From contig NZ_JADEKP010000001.1 in the NCBI RefSeq assembly GCF_015234215.1, forward strand, positions 1,116,001-1,180,000: a stretch of DNA of 64,000 nucleotides, written 5' to 3'. Position 1 is the first letter of the stretch, and the number at the start of each line of letters is the position of its first letter. Positions 17,173 through 26,341 of this stretch are shown piece by piece. Position numbers and translations under genes: made by a program. The notes under the pieces are model-generated. The model did no database searches, was not told the DNA's origin, and saw only the letters and a program-made list of their open reading frames with translations. Source of the DNA: Clostridium chrysemydis (GTDB lineage Bacteria; Bacillota; Clostridia; Clostridiales; Clostridiaceae).

Positions 17173-19203
17173 CTAATTAAAGCAAATGTATTTACTACTC
17201 TTTAAAAGGCTAGATTTTATTTCTTCTACAAGCCTTTTATTTCTAAAGTCTTCACTAGATAATACTCTACCAGCTTCACTTCTTGCACTAATTAATATTT
17301 TCATATCATCATAAAGATCTGCTAATATAAATCCAGCATCACCACTTTGCCTTATTCCAAAAAGTTCACCAGAGCCTCTAAGTTTTAAATCTTGTTCTGA
17401 TATATAAAAACCATCTGTAGATTCACAAAGGATTTCCATTCTTTTTTTAGTTGTATTGCTCTTTGCTTTAGCAATTAAAATACAATAAGATTCAAACTCT
17501 CCTCTTCCAACTCTTCCTCTTAGCTGATGAAGCTGTGCTAAACCAAACCTTTCAGCATTTTCTACTATCATAAGAGTTGCGTTAGGCACGTTTACCCCAA
17601 CCTCTATTACAGTAGTAGAAATCACAACTTTAGTTTCTCCAGATTTAAATCTGTTTATTATATCATCCTTTTCTTTCGCCTTCATTTTCCCATGAAGATA
17701 TTCTATTTGGATACCTTTAAAAATACCATTACTTAAATTATCATAAACATTTTCTACAGAATTAAGTTCCATCTTTTCATTATCTTCAATTAAAGGACAA
17801 ACAATATAAGCTTGCCTTCCCTTATTTATTTCATCTAGTGCTAATCTATAAGCTAAATCTCTTTGATCTTCTAAAAAGAACTTAGTGTCAATTTTCTTTC
17901 TTCCAGGTGGAAGTTCATCTATAGCTGAAATATCTAAATCAGAATATACATATAAAGCTAATGTTCTTGGAATTGGAGTTGCTGTCATAACTAAAGTATC
18001 AGCTTGTTTTCCTTTGTTTATAAGTTTACTTCTTTGTTCTACACCAAATCTATGCTGCTCATCTGTAATAACTAAACCTAAATTAGAAAATTCAACATCA
18101 TCTTGAATAAGTGCGTGAGTTCCTATAACTACTAAAGGATTACCTTCTCTTATCTTATCTTTAATTCTAACTTTTTCTTTTTTAGTAGTGCTTCCTGTTA
18201 AAAGTTCTAAATCTATATTAAAGTTTTCAAAAATCTTTTTAGCTTCTAAATAGTGCTGAGTTGCAAGTATTTCTGTAGGTGCCATAAAAGCTGATTGAAA
18301 ACCATTTTTATATGCATTAAAGATAGCTATTAGGGCAACTATTGTTTTTCCACTACCTACATCTCCTTGTACTAATCTATTCATAGGATAACTAGACTTT
18401 TGATCTTTTAAAATAGATCTAACAACTTTAGATTGTGCATTAGTAAGGGCAAATGGCAAAGACTCTCTTAAATCATTTAGTTCATCTGTCCAATTAAAAC
18501 CTATACCATTTTTAAGCCTCTTTTGTTCTTTAAGAAGCAATAATTTCATTGAGTATGTAAATAGCTCTTGAAACTTTAATCTTGTGATAGATTTTTCTAA
18601 CCTTTGCCTATCACTTGGAAAATGTATTTCACGAATAGCTTCATCAAAATCTACTAAATTAAATTTTTCTAAGATGTCTTTTGGTAATATCTCATTTATT
18701 TTAAAATTATCTAAAACCACTCCTACAAGCTTAACTATAAAGTTATTAGTTACATCTCCCTTTAAAGGATATTTAGGTATGATTTCACTTTTCAAAGCTG
18801 CATTAGAACTTATTATAGGGTTAGTAACTTCTAATGAATTAGAAACCTTTTTAAATTTACCTAAAAGGTTATATTCCTCCCCTATTTTAAACTTAGTCTT
18901 GATATAAGATTGATTAAACCACTTTCCATTTACAATATGACCTAAATACTCAAACTCTATAGTAGTTATAACTTTACGAGTTTTAGTTCTCATATCACCT
19001 TTAATTCTCTTTACCTTACATCTTAGTATTTGTTTTTCTTCACTTTCTATATCTTTAACAGGAATATTACCATTTATAAATTCATAATCCCTTGGAAAAT
19101 AAACTAAAAGATCTAATATATTAAATATTCCGATTTTATTTAATTTTTCTATAGATTTAGGACCTACTCCCTTTAATTGATTTATACTGCTATATATGTT
19201 CAT
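17173..19203 (-). CDS. recG: ATP-dependent DNA helicase RecG
   Basis: Branch-migration helicase that remodels stalled forks and Holliday junctions. The 676-residue protein has an N-terminal wedge/OB region (1-250), Walker A GDVGSGKT, the DEQH box (DEQHRFG), TATPIPRTLA, and the C-terminal helicase lobe with TTVIEVGVNVPNA and QLRGRVGRG. Length is normal. It is downstream of fakA but separated by a terminator, and it is followed by rsmD after a gap with its own promoter. Confidence 0.97.
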   Translation of the reverse strand: MNIYSSINQLKGVGPKSIEKLNKIGIFNILDLLVYFPRDYEFINGNIPVKDIESEEKQILRCKVKRIKGDMRTKTRKVITTIEFEYLGHIVNGKWFNQSYIKTKFKIGEEYNLLGKFKKVSNSLEVTNPIISSNAALKSEIIPKYPLKGDVTNNFIVKLVGVVLDNFKINEILPKDILEKFNLVDFDEAIREIHFPSDRQRLEKSITRLKFQELFTYSMKLLLLKEQKRLKNGIGFNWTDELNDLRESLPFALTNAQSKVVRSILKDQKSSYPMNRLVQGDVGSGKTIVALIAIFNAYKNGFQSAFMAPTEILATQHYLEAKKIFENFNIDLELLTGSTTKKEKVRIKDKIREGNPLVVIGTHALIQDDVEFSNLGLVITDEQHRFGVEQRSKLINKGKQADTLVMTATPIPRTLALYVYSDLDISAIDELPPGRKKIDTKFFLEDQRDLAYRLALDEINKGRQAYIVCPLIEDNEKMELNSVENVYDNLSNGIFKGIQIEYLHGKMKAKEKDDIINRFKSGETKVVISTTVIEVGVNVPNATLMIVENAERFGLAQLHQLRGRVGRGEFESYCILIAKAKSNTTKKRMEILCESTDGFYISEQDLKLRGSGELFGIRQSGDAGFILADLYDDMKILISARSEAGRVLSSEDFRNKRLVEEIKSSLLKSSKYICFN

Positions 19204-19223
19204 ACTTCACCTCTTTTCAAAAT

Positions 19224-19252
19224 AAAAAGCACCTAAACTTTAGGTGCTTTTT
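19224..19252 (-). terminator. Intrinsic terminator after fakA
   Basis: A 12-bp perfect stem (AAAAAGCACCTA / TAGGTGCTTTTT) with a 5-base loop, ending in TTTTTATTTT on the minus strand, 21 bases past the fakA stop. Confidence 0.88.
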
Positions 19253-19273
19253 AATATTATGTTAAAAACGATA

Positions 19274-20911
19274 TTATTCCACTGACATTAAGAAGTAATA
19301 TAAAGGTTGATCTCCTTTATATAGTTGAACATCACAATCTTCATGTTCTTCTTCAACTTCTTCAACAAACTTGTTCGCTTCTTCTTCTGAAACATCAGCA
19401 CCATAGAATATTGTAATAAGTTCACTATCATCAGAAACCATATTATCTAATACTTTTTTAGCAACTTCAAACTTGTCTTCTCCAACTTCTTTTATCTTTC
19501 CTTCAACAAGCCCTAGCATGTTACCTTCAAGTATTTCTATTCCATCCATTTCAGTATCTCTTACTGCGTAAGTTACTGAACCTGTTTTTACCATTTCAAT
19601 TAATTCATTTAATTCTTGTTCGTTAGTTTCTACATCAGCGTCTCTATTAAACATTGATAAACAAGTTATACCTTGAGGTATAGTTTTTGTTTCTATAACT
19701 ATAACATTTTTATCAGATATCTCTCTTGCTTGAGTTGCAGCCATAATTATATTTTTATTGTTAGGTAAAACAAATATATTTTCTGCATTTATTTTATCTA
19801 TACAATCTAATATATCTTGAGTTGAAGGGTTCATAGTTTGACCACCTTCAATTACATAGTCCACTCCAAGGTCTTTAAATATGTTTGTAATTCCGTTACC
19901 CATAGCAACTGTTACAAATCCGTATTTTTTAGCTTCTGCTTCTTCTGTTACTTCAACTGCACCTTCTTCTTGTTGGTTCATTAGAAGTTCTCTATGTTCT
20001 TCTCTCATATTATCAATTTTAATTTTAGATAATTCTCCAAATAAAACTGCATTTGATAAAACTTTTCCAGGATCGTTTGTGTGGATGTGACATTTTATAA
20101 CATCTTCGTATCCTACAACTATCATAGAATCTCCTAAAGATTCAATCTTACCTTGGAATTCTTTAGCTTTAGCTGCATCTCCTAATATAATAAATTCAGT
20201 ACAGTAACCAAATTTAATATCTTCATCAGCTGTAGCTTTAGCACCTGTGTTAGCACCGCCACCTTGACCTATTGCAATATCTTTAACTTCTGCAACTATT
20301 CCTTCTTCTAAAGCTTCAAGCATACCTTTTAAGATAATATAAAGCCCCATTCCACCTGAATCAACTACTTTAGCTTTCTTTAAAGCTGGTAAAAGGTCTG
20401 GTGTTTTATCTAGCATAACTTTTGCGCCTTCAGTTGCTTCTTTTAACAAAACTGAAACATCTTCAGCGTTTGAAGCTTCTGCCGCTTCTGCAGTAGCTCT
20501 AATTACAGAAAGTATAGTTCCTTCTGTTGGTCTCATAACTGCTTTATATGCAGCCTCTGAACCTTCTCTTAAAGCTATAGTAAAATCCTTTGCATTAACT
20601 TCATCTTTACCTTGTAATCCTTTTGAGATACCTCTTAGGATTTGTGAAAGGATAACTCCTGAGTTACCTCTAGCTCCCATAAGAGCTCCTTTAGCTAATT
20701 TCTTAGAAACTTCGCCAATTGATTTTGAATTTATTCCTTCGATTTCCTTAACGGCAGCTTTAAATGTCATTGACATATTTGTGCCTGTATCTCCATCAGG
20801 TACTGGGAAAACATTTAATGCATTAACGAAATCGCTTTGCTCTGCAAGTCTGTTACTTCCGTTAACTACCATATTATAAAAATGTTGCCCGTTTATCATA
20901 CTATATTCCAT
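19274..20911 (-). CDS. fakA: DAK2-domain protein, fatty acid kinase catalytic subunit FakA
   Basis: A 545-residue protein of the YloV/FakA family. The N-terminal DhaL-like ATP-binding domain has NVFPVPDGDTGTNMS and GARGNSGVILSQI, and the C-terminal half has the DUF1949/FakA fold ending around KGDQPLYYFLMSVE. With a lipid-binding FakB subunit it phosphorylates exogenous fatty acids to acyl-phosphate, the same intermediate made by PlsX. No fakB is visible in this window. It is cotranscribed with the Asp23-family gene ten bases upstream, the arrangement seen across Firmicutes. Confidence 0.9.
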   Translation of the reverse strand: MEYSMINGQHFYNMVVNGSNRLAEQSDFVNALNVFPVPDGDTGTNMSMTFKAAVKEIEGINSKSIGEVSKKLAKGALMGARGNSGVILSQILRGISKGLQGKDEVNAKDFTIALREGSEAAYKAVMRPTEGTILSVIRATAEAAEASNAEDVSVLLKEATEGAKVMLDKTPDLLPALKKAKVVDSGGMGLYIILKGMLEALEEGIVAEVKDIAIGQGGGANTGAKATADEDIKFGYCTEFIILGDAAKAKEFQGKIESLGDSMIVVGYEDVIKCHIHTNDPGKVLSNAVLFGELSKIKIDNMREEHRELLMNQQEEGAVEVTEEAEAKKYGFVTVAMGNGITNIFKDLGVDYVIEGGQTMNPSTQDILDCIDKINAENIFVLPNNKNIIMAATQAREISDKNVIVIETKTIPQGITCLSMFNRDADVETNEQELNELIEMVKTGSVTYAVRDTEMDGIEILEGNMLGLVEGKIKEVGEDKFEVAKKVLDNMVSDDSELITIFYGADVSEEEANKFVEEVEEEHEDCDVQLYKGDQPLYYFLMSVE

Positions 20912-20921
20912 TGTTTACCTC

Positions 20922-21272
20922 CTAGACTCTAACCGCTTGAACATTTACTGAAATTGATGCAACCTTTAATCCAGTATAGTTTTCAACATTATATCTTACT
21001 TTTTGAATTATGTTATTTGCAATTACAGATATTTTTGTTCCGTATTCTACCATAACAAATAATTCTATATTTAATTTATCATCCTCAGTTAGATCTATCT
21101 TTACTCCTTTGCTAAGGTTTTCTACTCTAATTAATTCCCAAAGTCCTTCGGCAGCGTTTTTTGAAACCATACCTACTACCCCATAGCATTCCATTGTTGA
21201 TAAACCAACAATCTTAGCTAAAACTTCATTTGAGTAGTGAATCTTTCCATTTTCTCTTGAAAATCCTACCAT
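20922..21272 (-). CDS. Asp23/Gls24 family envelope stress protein (YloU)
   Basis: A 116-residue Asp23-domain protein with the conserved IHYSNEVLAKIVGLSTMECYGVVGM start and the C-terminal VKVASISVNV-type strand (GLKVASISVNVQAVRV). Family members sit at the membrane and affect envelope homeostasis; the YloU subgroup is linked to fakA by position. A GAGGAGG site precedes the ATG, and a good sigma-A promoter is just upstream. It is divergent from rpmB. Confidence 0.93.
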   Translation of the reverse strand: MVGFSRENGKIHYSNEVLAKIVGLSTMECYGVVGMVSKNAAEGLWELIRVENLSKGVKIDLTEDDKLNIELFVMVEYGTKISVIANNIIQKVRYNVENYTGLKVASISVNVQAVRV

Positions 21273-21304
21273 TTAAATTCCTCCTCAACTTATTTCATAA
21301 ATAC

Positions 21305-21333
21305 ATTTTATATTAGTTACGACTTTAATTCAA
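21305..21333 (-). promoter_or_regulatory. Sigma-A promoter for the Asp23-fakA unit
   Basis: Minus-strand TTGAAT (21328-21333), 17-base spacer, TAAAAT (21305-21310), about 33 bases before the Asp23-family start. Confidence 0.7.
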
Positions 21334-21384
21334 GATTTATCTAACATATATAATAATATTTATATAAATTTTTTAAATTTTCCC

Positions 21385-21414
21385 TTGCAAATACGCTACT
21401 TATTATGTTAAAAT
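21385..21414 (+). promoter_or_regulatory. Sigma-A promoter for rpmB
   Basis: TTGCAA (21385-21390), 18-base spacer, TAAAAT (21409-21414) with an extended TG (TGTTAAAAT). The leader to the rpmB start is about 50 bases. Confidence 0.7.
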
Positions 21415-21467
21415 GAATTCTGTCCTATTGAAGAGATTTATCTTCACTAACAAGGAGGTGTTTTCAC

Positions 21468-21659
21468 ATGGCAAGAAGATGCGAAATTTGTAATAAAGGT
21501 GTAGTATCTGGAGTACAGTACAGCCACTCACACAGACAATCAAAGAGAACTTGGGCACCTAACATAAAAAAAGTTAAGGCTTTAGTTAACGGAACGCCAA
21601 AAAGAGTTCACGTTTGTACTAGATGTTTAAGATCTGGTAAGGTTGAAAGAGCAATATAG
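21468..21659 (+). CDS. rpmB: 50S ribosomal protein L28
   Basis: A 63-residue basic ribosomal protein starting MARRCEICNKGVVSGVQYSHSH, typical of L28. It has two cysteine pairs (CEIC near the start and CTRC near the end), so it is the zinc-binding form. It stands alone on the plus strand with its own promoter, an AGGAGGTG site and a terminator. It lies between the Asp23-fakA genes and spoVM, matching the gene order of Bacillus. Confidence 0.97.
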   Translation: MARRCEICNKGVVSGVQYSHSHRQSKRTWAPNIKKVKALVNGTPKRVHVCTRCLRSGKVERAI

Positions 21660-21666
21660 TTCAAAT

Positions 21667-21703
21667 AAAAAAAATGCAAAGCGTCAGCTTATGCATTTTT
21701 TTT
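21667..21703 (+). terminator. Intrinsic terminator after rpmB, bidirectional
   Basis: A hairpin with arms A8-TGCA and TGCA-T8, extended inside by AAGC/GCTT around a GTCA loop with one bulge. It lies 8 bases past the rpmB stop and, because both arms carry A/T runs, could also end spoVM transcripts arriving from the other side. Confidence 0.85.
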
Positions 21704-21728
21704 GTTTTATACAACTTTATGTATAATA

Positions 21729-21800
21729 TTACTTACTTCTTCTAAAAAATCTAATAATTCTTGAAATGCATCTTGGTAATTTGATTGCTACTATTCTCAT
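21729..21800 (-). CDS. spoVM: Stage V sporulation protein M, 23-aa amphipathic peptide
   Basis: A 23-codon frame with an AGGAGG site encodes MRIVAIKLPRCISRIIRFF followed by RRSK. It fits SpoVM, the small amphipathic helix that recognises the convex forespore membrane and anchors the spore-coat base SpoIVA. The IKLP motif and Pro9, known to be important in Bacillus SpoVM, are at the same positions. The place is also right: between rpmB and thiN-rpe, as in Bacillus subtilis. It is shorter (23 versus 26 residues) and more arginine-rich than the Bacillus peptide. An intrinsic terminator of the thiN unit lies just upstream, so it should have its own, probably sporulation-specific, promoter. Confidence 0.85.
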   Translation of the reverse strand: MRIVAIKLPRCISRIIRFFRRSK

Positions 21801-21815
21801 ATTCCCTCCTAAAAT

Positions 21816-21867
21816 AAAAACCAATTTCTAATTACTACTATATATATGCAGCAAAATAGAAATTGGT
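21816..21867 (-). terminator. Terminator after thiN, with a long loop
   Basis: An 11-bp stem (minus-strand ACCAATTTCTA / TAGAAATTGGT) encloses a 26-base loop and is followed by TTTTATTTT. It lies about 12 bases past the thiN stop and directly before the spoVM ribosome-binding site. The loop holds GCATATATATAG, which could be part of a sporulation promoter. Confidence 0.65.
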
Positions 21868-21878
21868 GACTACTTTTT

Positions 21879-22514
21879 CTAATCTTTTGATAAAATTATT
21901 AAAACTTTACCTGATTTAAAGTCTATAGTAACATCTCCATCTAGAAATTCATTACAAATAGCTCTAGGTTCAAATAGTTTCATATCGTAATTATTTAATT
22001 TATACTTAGCATTAGTTATAGTAAAACCTTTTACCTCGTCACTTAAAGCATGAAAAGAAAGGACTCTACCATTAACCCTTTTTATAGTAGACTTCTTATC
22101 TACTACATACATAATGTTATTATCGTCTATTATCTTTAGATTTATACCATCTTCTAAAGAATTTAAAAACAATCCAATATTACCTAAAGAATGATCTAAT
22201 CTAGTGCCAGTTACACCAAGCATAATTATATCCTTTATACCTCTCTCCTTTGCTTTTATATAAGCTAAATGAGTATCTGTATAATCTTTATCACTATTAA
22301 AACTTAAAGTTTCAACTCCATTGTCTTTAAAAAAGTTTAACGCTTCTTTTTTTGATGAGTCGAAATCCCCAAGTATAAGGTTTGGTGTAATATTATAATC
22401 ATAAAGAGAATTCATCCCACTATCTGCTGCAATTAAAAAATCGCCTTCTTCTAAGTAAGATTTTAATAATTCTTTACTAGGAGGGGTTCCCCCACTAACT
22501 ATGATAGCTTTCAT
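21879..22514 (-). CDS. thiN: Thiamine pyrophosphokinase
   Basis: Transfers pyrophosphate from ATP to thiamine to give thiamine diphosphate. The 211-residue protein begins MKAIIVSGGTPPSKELL and has the catalytic-domain motifs IAADSGMNSLY, LILGDFDS and SDKDYTDTHLA, followed by GVTGTRLDHSLGN and a C-terminal vitamin-B1-binding domain. It is the last gene of rsgA-rpe-thiN, with a one-base gap to rpe, the order found in most Firmicutes. Confidence 0.95.
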   Translation of the reverse strand: MKAIIVSGGTPPSKELLKSYLEEGDFLIAADSGMNSLYDYNITPNLILGDFDSSKKEALNFFKDNGVETLSFNSDKDYTDTHLAYIKAKERGIKDIIMLGVTGTRLDHSLGNIGLFLNSLEDGINLKIIDDNNIMYVVDKKSTIKRVNGRVLSFHALSDEVKGFTITNAKYKLNNYDMKLFEPRAICNEFLDGDVTIDFKSGKVLIILSKD

Positions 22515-22515
22515 T

Positions 22516-23166
22516 TTAAGCTCTCTCCTTTAGCTCCTTTATGTTTTCAATTACCTTTAGACCTTTATAAACAGCTGAACCTGCAACAGCAACATCTACA
22601 CCAGCTTCTCTAACTGTTTTTATGTTATCTAAACCTACTCCTCCGTCTATTTGTATAATTAGATCTTTATTAAATTCTTTTCTTAAAGCGTCTACCTCTT
22701 TAACCTTATCTAAAGAATAATCTATAAAGCTTTGTCCACCAAAACCTGGGTTAACGCTCATTATAAGAACCATATCTAATTTTTTAATTAAATCTTTAAT
22801 AAGACAAACTGGAGTTCCAGGATTTAATGCAATAGCTGCTTTAACTCCCTTACTTTTTATGTATGAAATAGCTCTATCTATATGCTTTTCAGCCTCGTAG
22901 TGAATTGTAATTATATCAGCTCCAGCATCTACAAAATCATCAATAAATCTACTTGGATTTTCAACCATAAGATGTACATCAAAGACTTTGTCAGTTTTGT
23001 TCCTTAAAGCTTTAACTATAGGTGCACCTAAAGTTATATTAGGAACAAACATCCCATCCATTACATCTATATGGATAAATTCACAATTACTCTTATGAAG
23101 TAATTCTATCTCCTCTCCAAGTTTTGAAAAATCTGCTGATAAAATTGATGGTGCAATCTTAATCAT
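22516..23166 (-). CDS. rpe: Ribulose-phosphate 3-epimerase
   Basis: Pentose-phosphate pathway enzyme that interconverts ribulose-5-phosphate and xylulose-5-phosphate. The 216-residue TIM-barrel protein starts [20 protein letters not shown] and shows FIHIDVMDGMFVPNITLG, DVHLMVENP, MSVNPGFGGQSF and QIDGGVGLDNI, all diagnostic. Its start overlaps the rsgA stop by one base, so translation is coupled. Confidence 0.98.
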   Translation of the reverse strand: MIKIAPSILSADFSKLGEEIELLHKSNCEFIHIDVMDGMFVPNITLGAPIVKALRNKTDKVFDVHLMVENPSRFIDDFVDAGADIITIHYEAEKHIDRAISYIKSKGVKAAIALNPGTPVCLIKDLIKKLDMVLIMSVNPGFGGQSFIDYSLDKVKEVDALRKEFNKDLIIQIDGGVGLDNIKTVREAGVDVAVAGSAVYKGLKVIENIKELKERA

Positions 23167-24029
23167 TAATACTTCCTCCCATTCATTATCTCTTCTAAAG
23201 TTCTTAAATAAAACTCATATCTATATTTGTTAATTTCCCCTTTTTCTACTGCATCTTTTACAGCACAAGAAGGTTCTTTATGATGCATACATCCTCTAAA
23301 CTTACACTCATTATTAAATTTTTCGAAATCTGGGAAGTAATACTTTAAATTTTCTTTTTCTATAAAATTCACTTCAAGTGTTGAAAAACCAGGGGTATCT
23401 ACAATATATCCATCATTTACTTCTATAAGTTCACTATGCCTTGTAGTATGTTTTCCTCTTCCTATCTTTTCACTTACATTACCAGTTTCCATATGTTCTC
23501 TATTTGTAAGAGTGTTTATAAGAGTAGATTTACCAGCACCAGAAGGTCCACATAAAACAGTAACATTTCCTTCTAATCTTTCTTTTAAGCTCTCTACTCC
23601 AATTCCTTCTTTTGCATTTATAAATAAAACTTCGTATCCTATTTCATTTATCTTTTCTTTTATTTCTTTTCTTTCATCTTCTGATACTAAATCCATTTTA
23701 TTTAAGCAAACAATCGCTTCAATATTATTACTTTCGCAAAGTAATAAAAATCTATTTAGAAGGTCGTAATTTATATCTGGATTTTTCATAGCAAACACGA
23801 CAAATGCTCGAGTAACGTTTGCTACAGTAGGCCTAAAAAGTTCAGAATTTCTTTCTTCTATATCTTCAATAACACCTTTTCCATTTTCTATTTTAATTTC
23901 TACGTTATCTCCAACCATAGGTTTTAAAGATTTGTGTCTAAACTTTCCACGTGCTTTACATTCTATTACACCCTCATCAGTTTTGATGTAATAAAATCCA
24001 CCTATTCCTTTAATAATTTTTCCCTTCAT
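23166..24029 (-). CDS. rsgA: Ribosome small subunit-dependent GTPase RsgA
   Basis: Circularly permuted GTPase that checks late 30S assembly. The 287-residue protein has an N-terminal OB fold, then the permuted G motifs: NKMDLVS before the P-loop [10 protein letters not shown], then DTPGFSTLE. The C-terminal zinc knuckle is visible as [14 protein letters not shown]. Length is normal. It begins the rsgA-rpe-thiN unit and has its own likely promoter downstream of the prkC terminator. Confidence 0.97.
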   Translation of the reverse strand: MKGKIIKGIGGFYYIKTDEGVIECKARGKFRHKSLKPMVGDNVEIKIENGKGVIEDIEERNSELFRPTVANVTRAFVVFAMKNPDINYDLLNRFLLLCESNNIEAIVCLNKMDLVSEDERKEIKEKINEIGYEVLFINAKEGIGVESLKERLEGNVTVLCGPSGAGKSTLINTLTNREHMETGNVSEKIGRGKHTTRHSELIEVNDGYIVDTPGFSTLEVNFIEKENLKYYFPDFEKFNNECKFRGCMHHKEPSCAVKDAVEKGEINKYRYEFYLRTLEEIMNGRKY

Positions 24030-24089
24030 AATCCCTCCGAATTTTTATTATAATTTTTTATCTAATGTTAAGCTTTTCTTATCTCTTTT

Positions 24090-24119
24090 AATATAACCAC
24101 TTTTGATAATTTTTTGCAA
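24090..24119 (-). promoter_or_regulatory. Probable promoter for rsgA-rpe-thiN
   Basis: Minus-strand TTGCAA (24114-24119), 18-base spacer, TATATT (24090-24095), 60 bases before rsgA. The rest of this 250-base gap holds the prkC terminator and no convincing gene. Confidence 0.5.
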
Positions 24120-24250
24120 GTAATTTAAATCCTAATTTATTTATCCAAATTAAAATAGCTTTTAAATCCTCCATATAAAGAAATTTGACAAGCCTTAATA
24201 TTAAAAACCTATATTTATCTAAAAATACAAAAAATAATTTTTATAAAATA

Positions 24251-24278
24251 AAAAGAGTGCCTAAAAAGACACCCTTTT
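24251..24278 (-). terminator. Intrinsic terminator after prkC
   Basis: An 11-bp stem with two wobble pairs (minus strand AAAAGGGTGTC / GGCACTCTTTT) and a TTTTTA loop, followed by more T residues. It starts two bases past the prkC stop. Confidence 0.75.
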
Positions 24279-24280
24279 GT

Positions 24281-26341
24281 TTATTGTTTAGGTTGAGTTT
24301 GACCGTTATTTGTTCCACCAGCTGCTGCGCCATCTGGTTTAGCTTTATCTTTGTCTCCTTGACCATCACCGCCACCTTCTGGTGTTGGTGGTGGTGTTGG
24401 TGCTACATATTTACCTACATAAATAGTAACTGTTGTTCCTTTTTTAACCTTACTACCAGCACCTGGTGTAAAGCTTAGAACTTTACCATTTTGAGATTCA
24501 TCTGTTACGTCTTTTGTTTGAACTGAAACATTTAAACCAACATTTCTTATAGCTGTTGTGGCAGCATCTTGAGTTTCTCCTGAAACGCTAGGTACAGAAA
24601 CAAATTCTCCTCCTGCAACTCTTATAGTTACAGTGCTTCCTTCATTAACTGTTGCACCAGCACCTGGGCTAATAGATGTTACTTTACCAACTTGATCTTC
24701 TGATGAAGCATCTACTGTTTCAATATTTACCTTTAAGTTAGCACTATTTAACTGTTCTATAGCTGAATCTTTAGAAGAACCAACAACATTTGGAACAGTA
24801 ACCTTTTTGATTTCTGGTCCTTTACTAACTGTTAGTGTTATATCTGTATCTTCTGTTACTTCTTGACCCTTTGAAGGGTTTTGACTCATAACAGTACCTG
24901 CTCCATAAGAACTGCTGTATTCTTCGCTTACGCTTATATTTGTAAGTCCTTTGCTCTTTAGTATAGCTTTAGCGTCCTCTAGACTTTCTTCAACTACATT
25001 TGGAACTTCAACCTTTTTCTTACCAGCACTTACAGTAACTTTAACTGTACTACCTTCTTTTACAGTATCTCCAGCTTTAGGGTCCATATTTAAAACTGTT
25101 CCCTCTTCTTTACCGCTGTTTTCTTTTTTAATATCTAAAGTTAAATCGTATTTTTTAGCTTCTACTTGAGCGTCATCGATTTTCATACCAACAAAGTTAG
25201 GTAATTTTACATCTTTTGGCTTGCTCATTTTGCTAAGTGCAAAGAATCCTCCAGCTCCTACAGCTAAGATAACTACAGCAACAACTATACCTATGATAAT
25301 TTTTTTAATGCTATTTTTTTCTCTTTTTTCGTAATCATCCTCGTCTTTTTTTACATCTTCCTCTTCTTCGGCTTCATCTTCATACTCATCATAATCGTCG
25401 AAGAAGTCATCATCTTCATCTAAAGGATTATTATTTTTATAATCCTCTTCATTTACAGCATCCATAACTATTGTGTGTTGAGTGGTTGCTGCATTTACAG
25501 CTTTTGCCCCTAAAACAATATCTGGATTTTCTTTGATTTTTTGAAGATCTGCTATCACATCTTTAGCATCTTGATATCTCTTGTTTTGATCTTTCTCCAT
25601 GCATTTTAAGATTAACTTATTCAAACTTTCTGGAACCTTTGGATTTAATTCCTTAGGTGGAACAGGTGGTTCTTGAATATGTTTTAAAGCTATAGTTACC
25701 GGTGAATCTGCATTAAAAGGCATTTGCCCTGTAACCATTTCATACATAACAACACCTAAAGAATATATATCAGTTCTCTTGTCGATATAAGTTCCTTTAG
25801 CTTGCTCTGGAGAAAAATAGTGAGCTGAACCTAAAACTGTACTAGTATTTGTAAGTGTTGCAGAACCTGAAGATTTCGCAATACCAAAATCAGTCACCTT
25901 AACTAATCCACTTTCAGTCACAAGGATATTTTGAGGTTTAATATCTCTATGAACAATACCATTTCTATGTGCACAGTCTAACGCTCTTGCTACTTGAACA
26001 GCTATAGTAATTGCAGTATCGTAATTCATTTTTCCAAAGTCGTCTATAACGTCTTTTAATGTTTTACCATCAACAAATTCCATAACAATATAGTTTACAT
26101 TATCTTGACAACCAACATCTAAAACGTTAACTATGTTATTATCTGAAAGTGTTGCTATAGCTGTTGCTTCTTTTTTGAATTTATCAACTATATCTTCATT
26201 ATCGTTATATTCACTTTTTAAAATTTTAACTGCTACAAACCTATTAAGCTTATTACATCTAGCCTTGTAGACAACAGCCATTCCGCCTTCGCCTACTTTT
26301 TCAAGCAGTTCATATCTACCTCCTAGTATTTCCCCATTCAT
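24281..26341 (-). CDS. prkC: PASTA-domain serine/threonine protein kinase PrkC/Stk1
   Basis: Transmembrane eukaryote-like kinase that senses muropeptides and peptidoglycan precursors through extracellular PASTA repeats. The 686-residue protein has the glycine loop VGEGGMAVVY (16-25), Lys39, HRDIKPQN (131-138) and DFG (151-153). After an acidic juxtamembrane stretch (about 297-337) a membrane helix lies at 347-369. Four PASTA domains follow (about 377-650), then a Pro/Gly/Ala-rich tail. Its start overlaps the prpC stop by four bases (ATGA). The partner phosphatase, rsgA and cell-wall genes nearby fit its role in growth and spore germination. Confidence 0.97.
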   Translation of the reverse strand: MNGEILGGRYELLEKVGEGGMAVVYKARCNKLNRFVAVKILKSEYNDNEDIVDKFKKEATAIATLSDNNIVNVLDVGCQDNVNYIVMEFVDGKTLKDVIDDFGKMNYDTAITIAVQVARALDCAHRNGIVHRDIKPQNILVTESGLVKVTDFGIAKSSGSATLTNTSTVLGSAHYFSPEQAKGTYIDKRTDIYSLGVVMYEMVTGQMPFNADSPVTIALKHIQEPPVPPKELNPKVPESLNKLILKCMEKDQNKRYQDAKDVIADLQKIKENPDIVLGAKAVNAATTQHTIVMDAVNEEDYKNNNPLDEDDDFFDDYDEYEDEAEEEEDVKKDEDDYEKREKNSIKKIIIGIVVAVVILAVGAGGFFALSKMSKPKDVKLPNFVGMKIDDAQVEAKKYDLTLDIKKENSGKEEGTVLNMDPKAGDTVKEGSTVKVTVSAGKKKVEVPNVVEESLEDAKAILKSKGLTNISVSEEYSSSYGAGTVMSQNPSKGQEVTEDTDITLTVSKGPEIKKVTVPNVVGSSKDSAIEQLNSANLKVNIETVDASSEDQVGKVTSISPGAGATVNEGSTVTIRVAGGEFVSVPSVSGETQDAATTAIRNVGLNVSVQTKDVTDESQNGKVLSFTPGAGSKVKKGTTVTIYVGKYVAPTPPPTPEGGGDGQGDKDKAKPDGAAAGGTNNGQTQPKQ

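Noticed and set aside
24088-24174. 28-codon frame MEDLKAILIWINKLGFKLL... upstream of rsgA
   Set aside because: No ribosome-binding site before its ATG, and it overlaps the likely rsgA promoter. The GGAGG seen is inside the frame.
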